The notes: generated from the letters alone by a model not told the origin. A stretch of 64,000 nt of DNA from Megalobrama amblycephala (GCF_018812025.1 NC_063061.1:30977655-31041654), one strand, 5' to 3'; counted from the stretch's first letter, positions 12,136 to 23,645 are shown. Numbers and translations: made by a program.

Positions 12136-13018
12136 GGGGTTGGGCAATGAACCACATCCAACAGGAGTAATTGTTGAGGAAACCGTCTGAAAGGGATGTC
12201 CTGGTACCAACCCAGACTGTATACTATAAAATATAAAAATCTAAAATTAAATGCGCACCTCAACTCTCCTATTTCCACCAAAACTGTTCGTCGGGAGCTC
12301 TAGAGTCAATATTCATGGTCAGGCTGCTCTAGCCAAACCTTTGGTCACTTGTGCCAATGCTAAATGTCGATTTCATTGGTGCCAATATTGCAAATCTTGG
12401 GCTGTGGACAATGTGAAACATGTGTTGTTCTCTGATGTGTCCACCTTCACTGGAGTTAGGTGTGGAGAAACCCCGAAGAGGCTAAACACCTGGACTGTGG
12501 TATTGTGTGCCCAGAGTGAAGCACAGGGGTGGATCAGTGATGGGTTGGGCTGAAATATCATTGCATTCCCTTCTGTGCTTGATGGGCGCATCAATGCTAA
12601 GGACTACCGAACCATTCTGGAGGACCATGTGCTCCCTGAAGGGGGTGACGTGTATCAACATGATAATGCACCAATACATACAGCAAGACTTGCGACAGAA
12701 TGGTTTGATGAGCAAGAAAGTGAAGTTGAACATCTTCCATGGCCTGCACAGTCACCAGATGTAAATATGTTTGAGCCACTTTGGGGTATTTTTTTGGAGG
12801 AGCAAGAAAACGTTTTCCTCCACCAGCATCACATAGTGACCTGAACAATGGTCTGGAAGAGGAATGGCTCAAAATCCCTCTGGCCACTGTGTAGGACTTG
12901 TTTCTCTGTCATTCCCAAAACGAACTGATGCTATACTGGCCGCAAAAGTAAGCCCTACACCATACTAATAAATTATTGTGGTCTAAAACCAGGTGTTTCA
13001 GTTTCATTGCCCAACCCC
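12136..13018 (+). mobile_element. Dead Tc1/mariner-like element with transposase remnants
   Basis: The termini are a 15-bp inverted repeat GGGGTTGGGCAATGA (12136-12150, inverted at 13004-13018). The plus strand encodes pieces of a Tc1-type DDE transposase in different frames: VLFSDVSTF (around the first Asp, about 12425), GRINAKDYRTILEDHVLP (about 12585-12640), QHDNAPIHTARL (second Asp) and WPAQSPDVNMFEPLW (the acidic position, where Tc1 has NPIEHLW). Frameshifts and the loss of the helix-turn-helix N-terminus make it inactive. It sits in the receptor intron, sense strand opposite to the gene. Confidence 0.85.
12251..12844 (+). pseudogene. Tc1-like transposase pseudogene
   Basis: These are the transposase-like frames inside the element at 12136-13018. 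At least one frameshift lies between the VLFSD segment and the GRINAKDYRTI segment (about 12480-12575). The final catalytic region reads NMFEPLW instead of the NPIEHLW-type motif. The N-terminal DNA-binding half is missing. It is about 200 codons, against about 340 for an intact Tc1 transposase. Confidence 0.8.
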
Positions 13019-13404
13019 TTACATTGGCATTCTGGGGTTGACAAACTGTTTTTTAGGTTTTTTTTATGCATTTAAATATGATCCATTTTTGTTTACTTTA
13101 CAAATTAACACAGAATTAGTGCCTATCTTCTATAATAGGCAATATGGCGCTGGGATATGTTGTTTTTGAAATCATGCTGAGTGCTTGTTGCCGCTGTTAT
13201 CAGTGGCGCAACAGCATTCTCTTGGCGCAGTCTTCACACGGACAAGCGCTTCAGTCTATCGCTTAACGCTGTTGCGGAGACACTCTATTATTTCCAGTGA
13301 AATCACTAAGCAAAATGCACATAATCACATCCTTGCTCTTGATATACAATCACTGATGAACAGCATTGGTTTTAATGAGAAAAAAAATGAAATAAATTAT
13401 ATAA

Positions 13405-13469
13405 GGGTGGATTAGAACCCAGAACCTTTGGCACACTGAACAAAAGTTCTACCACTAGTCCACCAGGAC
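13405..13469 (-). other. tRNA-like relic (Glu/Gly type promoter boxes)
   Basis: On the minus strand it reads TCCTGGTGGACTAGTGGTA, an A-box-like start, and 34 bases later GGTTCTAATCC, one mismatch from the B-box consensus. The acceptor and T stems do not pair and the anticodon loop is oversized. It is therefore a decayed tRNA or tRNA-derived SINE head rather than a working tRNA gene. Confidence 0.35.
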
Positions 13470-13755
13470 AATCTAATACTAATTGTGGATCCACGTATTT
13501 ATTGACTAATGTAAATATTCTTGAGACTAACAATTATAGTAGATGTAAGGATGAAACCATCATATTAAACATGAGGTCTATGTCAATATATATTGTGCAT
13601 ATATTATTATAATGATTCAATTACACCCCCCCACACACACATTTTATCCCAATCCCACTTTTTAAAACAAACCCATATGAAAAAATACTACAGTAATTTA
13701 TAGTAAATACTTTTGTGTTTTTGAATCATACTATAGTAAATTGTATACTGTATAT

Positions 13756-13948
13756 CAGTGTTTCTCAACTCCAGTCCTCGGGACCCACTGCTCTGCACAT
13801 TTTGTATGTATCCCTTATTTAACACACCCGATTTAGATCATCAGCTCATTAGGAGAGTCTGCATGAACTGAATTGAGTGTGTCATATAAGAGAGACATAC
13901 AAAATGTGCAGAGCATTGGGTCCCGAGGACTGGAGTTGAGAACCACTG
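13756..13948. mobile_element. hAT-like MITE, 193 bp, with 8-bp target duplication
   Basis: Inverted ends are CAGTGTTTCTCAACTCCAG and CTGGAGTTGAGAACCACTG. A perfect 8-bp direct duplication CTGTATAT flanks it (13748-13755 and 13949-13956). An 8-bp duplication with CAGTG ends is the hAT signature. The arms extend to 'tcctcgggaccca'. No coding capacity. Confidence 0.85.
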
Positions 13949-14684
13949 CTGTATATATTATAGTATTTACAACACTTTGTTAATGAATGTTACAGCATAC
14001 TGTAGTATTAACTATAGTGAACTGATAAACTGTAAGAAATACTGTAGTATATATTACTTTTTACTGCAGTAAACTAGTGTACATTGTAGTATAATACCCT
14101 ATAGGCCTAGTTGTAGAAAACTTAGTAGCTACAGTATTGAGTAAAGTAATTTTTGGGTAAAGTTACGCCACTGCATTCAAGGCATAATATATGTGCTACT
14201 TGGTGATTAGTATATTGAAACTATTTTAATAAAATTAATGATAATGCTAAATTATATCCAGCAGAAGAGGAGCACATTCCGCTTTTCCGGCTCATGACAA
14301 CAAAGGCTGAACTGTTTCAATGTTTGGACAGACATTGCCAAAAGTACAGCAGAGAGCACTGAGGACCTCATCTCATTGCCTTATGTGGTTTGTCTAGTAT
14401 TGTAATGTGGTGCCTGCAACATCTCTTGAATTCTTGAATACAGGCTTTGATTAAATGTTATTTTTTTATTTTTTTACAATGCATCTGATACTATCACCGT
14501 ACCATGGTGCTACAGCTATAGTATTTTAAGGTACGACTCTCGTTTAGAAATAAGATAAAACTGTAAAAACATTATGAATTGCGAAAGCAAATGAAAATTC
14601 CTGACACTCATAATATGATAGATGCATCATCAGGACATACAATTACAAGTTATTTTTTATGCATATTGAACTGATGATACTTAC

Positions 14685-14745
14685 CGTCAGTGGCAGTGCA
14701 CATGTGTGCAATTACAAATGAAAGCAAGATTATTTTCATCCCCAT
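14685..14745 (-). CDS. PAR-like receptor, signal-peptide exon 1 (two-exon copy)
   Basis: This is the first coding exon, 61 nt in phase 1, with Met at 14745 and donor G|GTAAGT at 14684-14679. It encodes Met-Gly-Met-Lys, a hydrophobic core Ile-Ile-Leu-Leu-Ser-Phe-Val-Ile-Ala, then His-Met-Cys-Thr-Ala-Thr-Asp. Signal peptidase cleavage after Ala-18 is plausible. Joined to 10109-11184 the frame is continuous for 378 residues. A second in-frame Met is at codon 3; the first is chosen because it aligns with the start of the left-edge copy. Human PAR genes also have a short signal-peptide exon followed by one large exon. Confidence 0.75.
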
Positions 14746-15707
14746 GACGATCATCTGTCTATTTCCAACTCTAGACGTTTTACTCCAAAATCAATAGGCA
14801 CGAGTTGGAACCAGATCAGTCTTATTAATATTTCACACAAAAAACATGATGCACACACGCGTAGCCAATTGCACATGCATGAATCCTAATTCACGCAAAA
14901 CGCAATTCATAGATGTACAACTGCACAAAAAGTTTCGAGTGTTTAAAATTTACGAGTTTATCCTTGAATCTGATTTGCAGATCGTTATTAGCGTGTGAAT
15001 CAATCGCCTTGGTATTTGTGAGTGTATGTGTGTGTGTGTTTATGTTTGAGCCTGTAAAGGCAGCGCTCTCCTCCCATCAGAATCTGTCTTTAGCCAATCA
15101 GATTTAAGCTTTCGACTACAGTTCATGCCATGGCTTAGCAAAGGTGTGTTCAGTTGATCGGTTCATTTCAGATCTGAGAATAGTTATCTGTGGAATGGGG
15201 AAGTTATGCTTGATCTGCACAACAGATAAATATAATGCAACAGAAAAAATGACTAAGCAACCTTATCACTCCTCTACTGAAGATCTTAGCATTTCAGTTT
15301 TGTCACAAACTGAGAAAAGTAGCTATATTATATACAGTAGGACCTTCACAATATGATTTAGGCTAGGGGAAACCAGGGCATGTTGTTACACTTTTTACTT
15401 GAATCAATATTTCACACATTAACATGACAGTTTTGAGAACAGAATAAAGAATATAGGCTATTTAAAAAAATAAAATAAGCTTGTTTGACAACTCCGCTTC
15501 GCGTCTTGTCTAACAACGCCCTTCAGCCGTGACTTATTTACAATACGGCACTATTAGATGGCAGCAAAGACTGTCTTTATGAGTGTGTCAGTCAGTAGCG
15601 AAGACTTTTAAATTTAAAAAGACTGAACTGTTTCGAAAACGGAACAAGCCACAACTGACAAATGCTTTGACTAGCGCTGTTAGTCACGTGAAAAGAAAAC
15701 CCCTTAA
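14746..15707. other. 5' flank of the two-exon receptor, with duplicated spacer
   Basis: The segment 15165-15495 is similar and collinear to 22918-23188, with shared stretches such as 'gatcttagcatttcagttt' (gatctcagc in the other), 'aacatgacagttttgagaac' and 'aaataagcttgtttgacaac'. It lies about 0.4 kb upstream of the receptor start on the minus strand. No promoter element can be assigned with confidence. Confidence 0.6.
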
Positions 15708-16394
15708 AGGTGGTACAGAGGATGTTTTGTTTTATACATTTTTGCAATATTACTTGAAACTGTCTTTACTAACTGATAAAAGACTATTTATTAGGTGCAC
15801 TGAAAGGAATATTATTAATATACATCATCTGTGCACGAGGTAGGGCCTTAAAAACATCAGCCAATCGTTTACGCGAGGCCCTCTGGCTTGTCAATCACTG
15901 CCATGACGTTCCTTGTGAGAGACGCGCGGCTGCGCGCTCTTGTAACTTTCCACACTCCGCATGCAATGTTTTTGTCAGGAGACAGGAGTAACAACTGCAG
16001 ATTATGAGTTACCTGCGGTGAGTCCGACATAATGAATCCACTAAGTGTGTGCGCGGCTTAACGATTGTAAGGCCGATTATGAATGTAAATTGATACTTAT
16101 GACTGATCGCGCTCAAACGCGTCCAGTCAGAGCCAGTTGCGTTCAGTCTGCGATTACAGTCGGTGTTCAAATTCCATGTGAAAGTATATAAATCTGCTTC
16201 AGGAGCAGGAAACTATCGCTGTATGTTGAGCATAGTCAGAATGTTTTAGCTAGTCGTTAAATGTGTGCCCGGCTTAATAACACAGCGAATGCTGGTGGTA
16301 AACAACTTGAAATGAGCTGTGAAGGAGGGGGGTTGTTCTTCCACATGTGCTCATTTCAAAAACTCGGTCGACGAAAACAGCCTCTGTACCACCT
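15708..16394. mobile_element. TTAA-flanked element, 'AGGTGGTACAGAGG' ends, 687 bp
   Basis: The element begins AGGTGGTACAGAGG and ends with the inverse CCTCTGTACCACCT, with TTAA at 15704-15707 and 16395-16398. The interior is relatively GC-rich and has no transposase frame. The AGGT...ACCT ends and TTAA flanks are shared with the 944-bp elements at 28331 and 60079. Confidence 0.8.
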
Positions 16395-17673
16395 TTAAAT
16401 GTTAAAAGGGGGTACATGTGTGTACATGCGGCTTATGAGCGTTCTCATTAGCTGTGTGTTCATGTCTTGTTTTGTTTGAGCACATGGCTGGTGATTTGTT
16501 TTGCTGGCCATGTGCTTGAGTTTTTGTCATGTTTTGTGTGAGCACATGGCTTGCTAGGCCTATGTCTTTCCTTTTGCCACCTCCTATTCTGAAACGGAAA
16601 ACCCAGAGTTTCGCTTATTCCAGGGTTAACATACTCAGAGTTTTCACTGAACCTCCTTTCTGAAAAGGGCCACTGTGTGTGTCTCTCCTTCAAATGTTTC
16701 CCTCCCATGTGGTTCCTTGCTGTGTAGTCAAGTCAAGACATGTTTTCCCCCTTGGGGTAGTTTTTGTTTGTTTTATTTTATTTTTATTACTGACTGGCAT
16801 TGGCTACTGGCATTTTCCATGAATTTGGCACAAACTAGAGCCTGAAACTTTTTTTTTTATTTTCTTTTTTTCTTGTCTTGGTCTCAGACTAAAAGGACTC
16901 TTTTTATTTCAAGACCGGTCAAGACCACAAAAGCGGGGATATCACTAAATTGCAGTTGCATTGTCTGATTTCTTTCTTAACATCATTCATTTTATTGGAT
17001 GTAAAACTTCCTGCTTCAAATGCAATCAACTTATTTCTAATTTCATTTATTTTGTTACTGTTGTGCCGGGTCAGAAATCAACAAGGGATTGTGTCAAAAA
17101 TGTCACCAAAATTAATACAAATGCCCACAAAATTCAAGATATGATTGCAAAAAAGTACTTGTATAAGATCTTGATATTTATATTATAGCATATGATATAA
17201 TTGAGCAATATCACAAGAAAGAGAGCTGTTTTCACAAATATGAGCACAATTGCAAACGTGATAGTGATTTTTTTATAAATGTTTAATTATCAAAATTTTA
17301 TTTTTAAAACATTAATCTCAACATCATTTATGCATTTGTGATTGTACCAATTCAGATGCAACTTCTGTTCCACCTCTGCAGCTCTATATAGTGTCTTATT
17401 ATTCTAACCGTAATTTTTGATTAAAAATAAGACATTTATCAGGCAGTAAATGTGGATCTTTCAGATGAATTTGAGGAGTGCTAGTCTGGTCTTGATCTTG
17501 ACTTGGTCTCGACTTGCCTTGGTCTCGACACACACTGGTCTTGGTCTCGACTTGGTCTCGGTTTAAGTGGTCTTGACTACAACACTACCAAATGGTTGCT
17601 GGTCCCTATTGAATTCCATGGGGAAAAAAATACTATGGAAGTCAATGGGGGACCGGAAACTATTTGGTTACCA
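16395..17673. other. Receptor spacer, partly duplicated at 23.5-23.9 kb
   Basis: The stretch near 16790-16870 (TGGCATTTTCCATGAATTTG and 'agcctgaaacttttttt') matches 23565-23640. A run of 'ggtctcgactt' repeats lies at about 17485-17560. No gene is visible. Confidence 0.5.
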
Positions 17674-18024
17674 ACATGATGAATCTCCCTTCCCTCTGAT
17701 GCCTAAACGAACACAGTGGTACAACAGGATGCTATTGGTTGGAGAGAAACACACCACAAACTCCATCAGCACGGCGATAACCATAATCACTGCTCTCTTT
17801 CGTTTTCCTGAGAGTGATGACGATTTTGCTAATCGAGACTTGCCACTGAGCACATTTATGATGGTAAAGTAGCTCACTAAGGTGACAATGAGTGGCACAA
17901 AGTAGTAGAGGCAGGAGAGGATGGAGAACAGGTACATGTATAGCTGATCTGTAGGGTCGTCATGGTCATGGATCAGTGCATTGTGACAACTAACACCCAC
18001 ATCCTTAATCTTGAATGTTTGTCT
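17674..18024 (-). pseudogene. PAR-like receptor pseudogene fragment (ECL2 to TM6)
   Basis: This fragment is highly similar to the exon at 24148-25298, covering only RQTFKIKDVGVSCHNALI (ECL2, with His-Asn in place of His-Asp after the Cys), TM5, intracellular loop 3 and TM6 to about GKGDSS. TM1-TM4 are missing: the minus-strand reading runs straight from duplicated 5'-flank DNA (18030-18480) into ECL2. TM7 and the tail are also missing, homology ending near 17674. The surviving frame is still open, with in-frame indels (loss of one Asn in loop 3, rearranged residues in ECL3). A deletion between upstream flank and mid-exon would explain the fusion. It cannot make a working receptor. Confidence 0.85.
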
Positions 18025-18029
18025 CAAAT

Positions 18030-18480
18030 GCTGAAACTTCTGTTTATACAACATGCAGTGACTAACCATTCTGTGACTAACCAAATCATGTGAATATGAT
18101 GTCTGATAACATTCTTTAAAGGTGCGGTCACATTTACCGTTACTGCTTCGTGGGTGAAACCCAGTCATTCCTAGGAATCGGTGCAATCAGGAGTTTTGCG
18201 TGAGAGAGAAATGTTCCCCATGCAGATTCCACTCATTTTCAATGGCTCATTTCATCATTGATCACATAAATTTGCCTCACTGACCAACAGAACGCTACTT
18301 GGTTTGAAAGGGACTTCTGCATGAGCTGTGCTTTATACATCTTTTGCATATGAGCACTTCTGTTTGGAATTAGAATTTGATCTCCTATGGAAAAGTTTCT
18401 GGAAAAGTTTTCAGAATAGATTCTGGAATCATTTCCAGAATGTTCTTTAGAATAGTCTCTTCATCATACAACACCCCATC
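18030..18480. repeat. Duplicated receptor 5'-flank segment, copy 2
   Basis: This is collinear with 6507-7070. Here the flank abuts the truncated receptor fragment directly, whereas in copy 1 it lies more than 1 kb upstream of a signal-peptide exon. About 18525-18600 also resembles the intron sequence found in front of the cassette exons of the 24-31 kb gene ('accagacaagtaaagg' versus 'actagacaaataaagg'). Confidence 0.7.
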
Positions 18481-18873
18481 TGAAAAGGAAACATTTTCTG
18501 TTGTCTCATAGGTCTCTGTTGTAACAGCAAAATTGCGTCAAGTCAAAAACAAACTGTCAAGTTTCCATAACATTACCAGACAAGTAAAGGCTAATATGAC
18601 GAAGAGAACTTTAAGAACATGTAAAGATTAATAAACCCAGTCATAAAACAAAGCCATCTACAGTAAAAAGTACTAGCAACCTAGTCTCTTGTGATTGAGC
18701 ATTTACAATGTTTTCTATCTGCCTGCAAGGTCATGAATTTAAAGACTTCCTTTTTCTGTTTCAGCCCATAAACAGTTGCTCATTTTCAACAGTGCTGTAG
18801 GCCAATTTATAAAAAGTAATTTAATATGAATTCTAGTAGATCAGCAAGTCATAGCACTTTTAATTACTGATGT

Positions 18874-18938
18874 ACTGATGTACCACACATAGGCTATGCA
18901 CAATTATAGTAGAAAGCAAAAAAAATTTGACCCCCCAT
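18874..18938 (-). pseudogene. Dead PAR-like signal-peptide exon
   Basis: On the minus strand the start ATGGGGGGTCAAATTTTT aligns with ATGGGGGTCAAAACTGTC of the 5381-5441 exon, and the far end 'ctgatgtactgatgtacc' (plus strand) aligns with 'ctgatgtacttaccgtagg' there. The frame hits a stop (TAG) at codon 15 and the donor dinucleotide is lost. It marks another former array member whose body would have lain toward lower coordinates. Confidence 0.6.
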
Positions 18939-19645
18939 CAATCTTCTCACTCTAGACTTAAAAGTCGTCAAACCTCAGTATCTAGATACTTGATACCCTC
19001 ATACAGTGCTCAGTCTGTTCTGCTGATACAGACACAGACACTATGCTTGCCATTTCTCTTTAAACAGCTATAGGTTAACATATGAGTTTGATAAACACTA
19101 ACAAATAAACATTGTATTAGATAATACTAGTTTATCAAAGCGATCTAACTCTTATCATAAAAAACAAGGGTTATCGACACTTATATGGTCTGTAAATGAT
19201 CAACTTGTATTTGAAGTAGTAACCGTGACATTTTATCGGTTAACAGTGCAGACTCAGAGTAAAACATGTTGTGGTTAGATTAACATGCGTGTACTGTATA
19301 GTGTTTCCTTGTGCCCTTAAATGCTCTAATTATCTAAATACAAGGGATTAAACATGAAACCTGTTCAACCTATTATTAGTTGTTATGAAAGCTATATATA
19401 TTTTTTAATCTTTAGATCATTATGATATGAAAATATGAGTTTTGGATTTGGCAAGGCAAGTTTATTTTGTTTAGCACATTTCAACAACAAGGCAATTCAA
19501 AGTGCTTTACATAAAACAACAGCAACATAGGTCAATATAAAGACAATATAAAAAGACATTTGAAAATGCTTTAAACAGTGGCAAATGCTTTAAACGCTTT
19601 AAGGCAGTGGCAAACAGTAAAGTCTTTTCAATTTTCAAAAATTAT
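18939..19645. other. Spacer with a LINE/SINE-tail-like stretch
   Basis: AT-rich spacer. At about 19450-19530 the 'ggcaaggcaagtttatttt...aattcaaagtgctttacat' motif is a common teleost retroposon tail. No gene seen. Confidence 0.45.
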
Positions 19646-21918
19646 GTCAATTTGATGGGGGATTTTTTCGACATCAATTGGACATCAGTGTGTGGACGTC
19701 AAATTGACGTAAAAAAAATTGACGTCAATTTAACTTTTTTTTTTTTCAACATCAATTGGACATCAGTGTGTGGACGTCAAATTGATGTAAAAAAAATTGA
19801 TGTCAATTGAACATTTTTTTTTTTCAACATCAATTGGACATCAGTGTGTGGACGTCAAATTGATGTAAAAAAAATTGATGTCAATTTAACTTTTTTTTAT
19901 TCGACATCAATTGGACATCAGTGTGTGGACGTCAAATTGACATCAATTTGATGGGTTTTTTTCAACATCAGTGTGTGGACGTCAAATTGACATTAAAAAA
20001 TTGACATCAATTTGATGGGGGGTTTTTTCGGCATCAATAGGACATCAGTGTGTGGACGTCAAATTGACGTCAAAAAATTTACGTCAATTTGATGGGGGGT
20101 TTTTTCGACATCAATTGGACATCAGTGTGTGGACATCAGTCTGATGGGTTTTTTTCCAATATCAATTGGACATCAGTGTGTGGACGTCAAATTGACATAA
20201 AAAAATTGGTGTCAATTTGATGGTTTTTTTTTTTTTTACATCAATTGGACATCAGTGTGTGGACGTCAAATTGATGTAAAAAAAATTGACGTCAATTTAA
20301 TTTTTTTTTTCGACATCAATTGGACATCAGTGTGTGGACGTCAAATTGATGTAAAAAAAATTGATGTCAATTGAACATTTTTTTTTTCAACATCAATTGG
20401 ACATCAGTGTGTGGACATCAATCTGATGGGGCTTTTTCCAATATCAATTGGACATCAGTGTGTGGACGTCAAATTGACGTAAAAAAAATTGACGTCAATT
20501 TAACTTTTTTTTTTTTCAACATCAATTGGACATCAGTGTGTGGACGTCAAATTGATGTAAAAAAAATTGATGTCAATTGAACATTTTTTTTTCGACATCA
20601 ATTGGACATCAGTGTGTGGACGTCAAATTGATGTAAAAAAAATTGATGTCAATTTAACTTTTTTTTATTCGACATCAATTGGACATCAGTGTGTGGACGT
20701 CAAATTGACATCAATTTGATGGGTTTTTTTCAACATCAGTGTGTGGACGTCAAATTGACATAAAAAAATTGACATCAATTTGATGGGGGTTTTTTTCGAC
20801 ATCAATAGGACATCAGTGTGTGGACGTCAAATTGACGTCAAAAAATTTACGTCAATTTGATGGGGGGGTTTTTTCGACATCAATTGGACATCAGTGTGTG
20901 GACATCAGTCTGATGGGTTTTTTTCCAATATCAATTGGACATCAGTGTGTGGACGTCAAATTGACATAAAAAAATTGGTGTCAATTTGATGGGTTTTTTT
21001 TTTTTACATCAATTGGACATCAGTGTGTGGACGTCAAATTGATGTAAAAAAAATTGACGTCAATTTAACTTTTTTTTTTCAACATCAATTGGACATCAGT
21101 GTGTGGACGTCAAATTGATGTAAAAAAAATTGATGTCAATTGAACATTTTTTTTTCGACATCAATTGGACATCAGTGTGTGGATGTCAAATTGACGTAAA
21201 AAAATGTACGTCAATTTAACTTTTTTTTTATTCGACATCAATTGGACATCAGTGTGTGGACGTCAAATTGACATAAAAAAATTGGTGTCAATTTGATGGG
21301 TTTTTTTTTTTTTACATCAATTGGACATCAGTGTGTGGACGTCAAATTGATGTAAAAAAAATTGACGTCAATTTGATGGGGGTTTTTTCGACATCAATTA
21401 GGACATCAGTGTGTGGACGTCAAGTTGATGTCAAAAAATTGACGTCAATTTGAACATGGGGGGTTTTTTCGACATCAATTGGACATCAGTGTGTGGACAT
21501 CAATCTGATGGGGTTTTTTCCAATATCAATTGGACATCAGTGTGTGGACGTCAAATTGACATAAAAAAATTGGTGTCAATTTGATGTTTTTTTTTTTTAC
21601 ATCAATTGGACATCAGTGTGTGGACGTCAAATTGATGTAAAAAAAATTGATGTCAATTGAACATTTTTTTTTCGACATCAATTGGACATCAGTGTGTGGA
21701 CATCAATCTGATGGGGTTTTTTCCAATATCAATTGGACATCAGTGTGTGGACGTCAAATTGACATAAAAAAATTACATCAATTTGATGGGGTTTTTTTCA
21801 ACATTAATTACACATCAGTGTGTGGACGTCAAAAAATTTACACCAATTTGATGTGTTTTTTTCAACATCAATTGGACATCAGTGTGTGGATGATTTGACG
21901 TCAATTTGATTGGGGGGT
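19646..21918. repeat. Minisatellite array, about 77-78 bp monomer with 768-bp higher-order period
   Basis: This array is built around 'acatcaattggacatcag' plus 'tgtgtggacgtcaaattgac'. Early monomers start at 19682, 19760, 19838 and 19915; others are shortened to about 50 bp. Distinct variants recur 768 bp apart (for example 19950/20718 and 20041/20809), showing higher-order amplification, with a third partial block ending near 21900. Each long monomer contains inverted AAATTGACGT and ACGTCAATTT around an A-run. The palindrome TGACGTCA occurs at least eight times. Open frames across it are repeat artefacts. Confidence 0.9.
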
Positions 21919-23469
21919 GGGGTGAAGCAGACCTACCACAGATGACCTGAGAGGTCTGGATGGTTCATAATGTAGCAAATTAAATTAAATTGTATTATAT
22001 TTTAGGGTTTTAAAAAATTCCTTCATGTCAAAATTCAATATGAAGGGGGGTGGTGCGCTGCAGAAGGAGGCTTTTGAGAACACTGCATTGTTTTCGGTCA
22101 TTAGAGGTATGTGTGTGCGTGCAAACATTGACCAGACAACTGAATGGTGATACACAATGTTTATCTTTTTTTTTCTTCTTTTTTTTTAAGAACTGGTTGA
22201 ATAAATTATTTTAATGTGACATCAGGCTATATTGATATAAATGATATAGTCTCAGTCTATATTGCTTTGAAAAATATATCCATATATTCCTATAAACTAT
22301 ATTGCCCAGCCCTAGTGTGCATCTAAAAAAAAAAAAGAGAATGACTCCCTTATATCAACAATACTTTTCTCATGCATTTTTTTTCTTATTTGGCAGATGA
22401 ACTTTCCAGCGGCAACATAGTTAAAGAATGCCATGGAAATAAAACCAACAATTAATCAGATTTTCATCCTTTTTTATTTAACTTTTTTTGAATCATTTTT
22501 TGTAAAGTTGTAAAATGTTTCATATTTAAAAAACAAACAAAATTATATTGAATAGTATTGTATTTGTAAAATTGTATTTATTATTTATTTTTCATTTTGT
22601 ATTATCTTGAGTTCTTTTTCTAATTAAAACCTTTATATTTGTTTGAATGGATTGTCATTTATGAGTTATATTTAAGTGAAAAGAATCCTTTAGACATTAT
22701 TTTGTTGTCTATTACATGTATATATGTAGTCATTCATTAGCTGTATATTCGATGACTAGTCTATTCTTGGGCTGCGGTTAGACGTCTTTAAGAATGATTT
22801 CATAGATGACATTAGTTTCATTAAGAAACTAATGTCAGAGTGACAGTGTCAGCACAATTATATACATATTTAAAAATGTTTGAAATACAGTAGTTTATTA
22901 GCACGTTAAAATAACATGTTCAGATCTGAATCGCATAGAAATGATGCTTATCTGTACAGATAAATATAATGCTGTATGAGAAGATCTCAGCATTTCAGTT
23001 TTGTCACATAGAACTGAGAAAAGTATACAGTCTGACCTTCTGATACAATATGATAGAGGAGACCAAAGGCATGTTTTACACTTTTTACTCCAATTAATAT
23101 TTCACACAGTAGTTCATTAACATGACAGTTTTGAGAACAGAAAATAATATTTAAAAAAAAATAAAATAAGCTTGTTTGACAACTAGCCCCTATATTGTAA
23201 ATATGTTCAATTCACTTATAAAATATAATAATCTAAGAACATATGAATTACATATATTATGTATGTGCACATATTATTAAATGCGAACAAATATTTACAC
23301 ATTCCATCTGGCAATTTTATATAATGCAGTGAAGAACCTGTAAAGCAACAGAGGTTATAGAAAAAACTGTAATATACAATATACAGATAATGCCTTTATA
23401 TGCATACAATGAAATACACAATTGCAGCTTAACATTTTACGTTCAGAATTACAAATTAGTCAACAAGCA

Positions 23470-23519
<50 letters not shown>

Positions 23520-23608
23520 GACACACTTACTATGGTTTTGAATGCCTTCTTTATTTATTATATTTTGCTGGCTGGCACTTTCCACAAATTTGGCGCTAAA
23601 TAGAGCCT

Positions 23609-23645
<37 letters not shown>

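Larger units (their letters stand above)
11185..14684 (-). other. Intron 1 of the two-exon PAR-like receptor
   Basis: This is the interval between acceptor CTACAG at 11185 and donor GTAAGT at 14684. It holds a degraded palindromic MITE (11435-11575), a LINE/SINE-like tail near 11935, a dead Tc1-like element (12136-13018), a tRNA-like relic (13405-13469) and a small hAT-like MITE (13756-13948). I looked for a symmetric phase-1 exon resembling those at 25462-25584 or 27218-27298 and found none. Confidence 0.6.

Noticed and set aside
19607..21898. Plus-strand frames repeating INWTSVCGRQ
   Set aside because: They are translations of the 77-78-bp minisatellite, broken by its T-runs; not genes.
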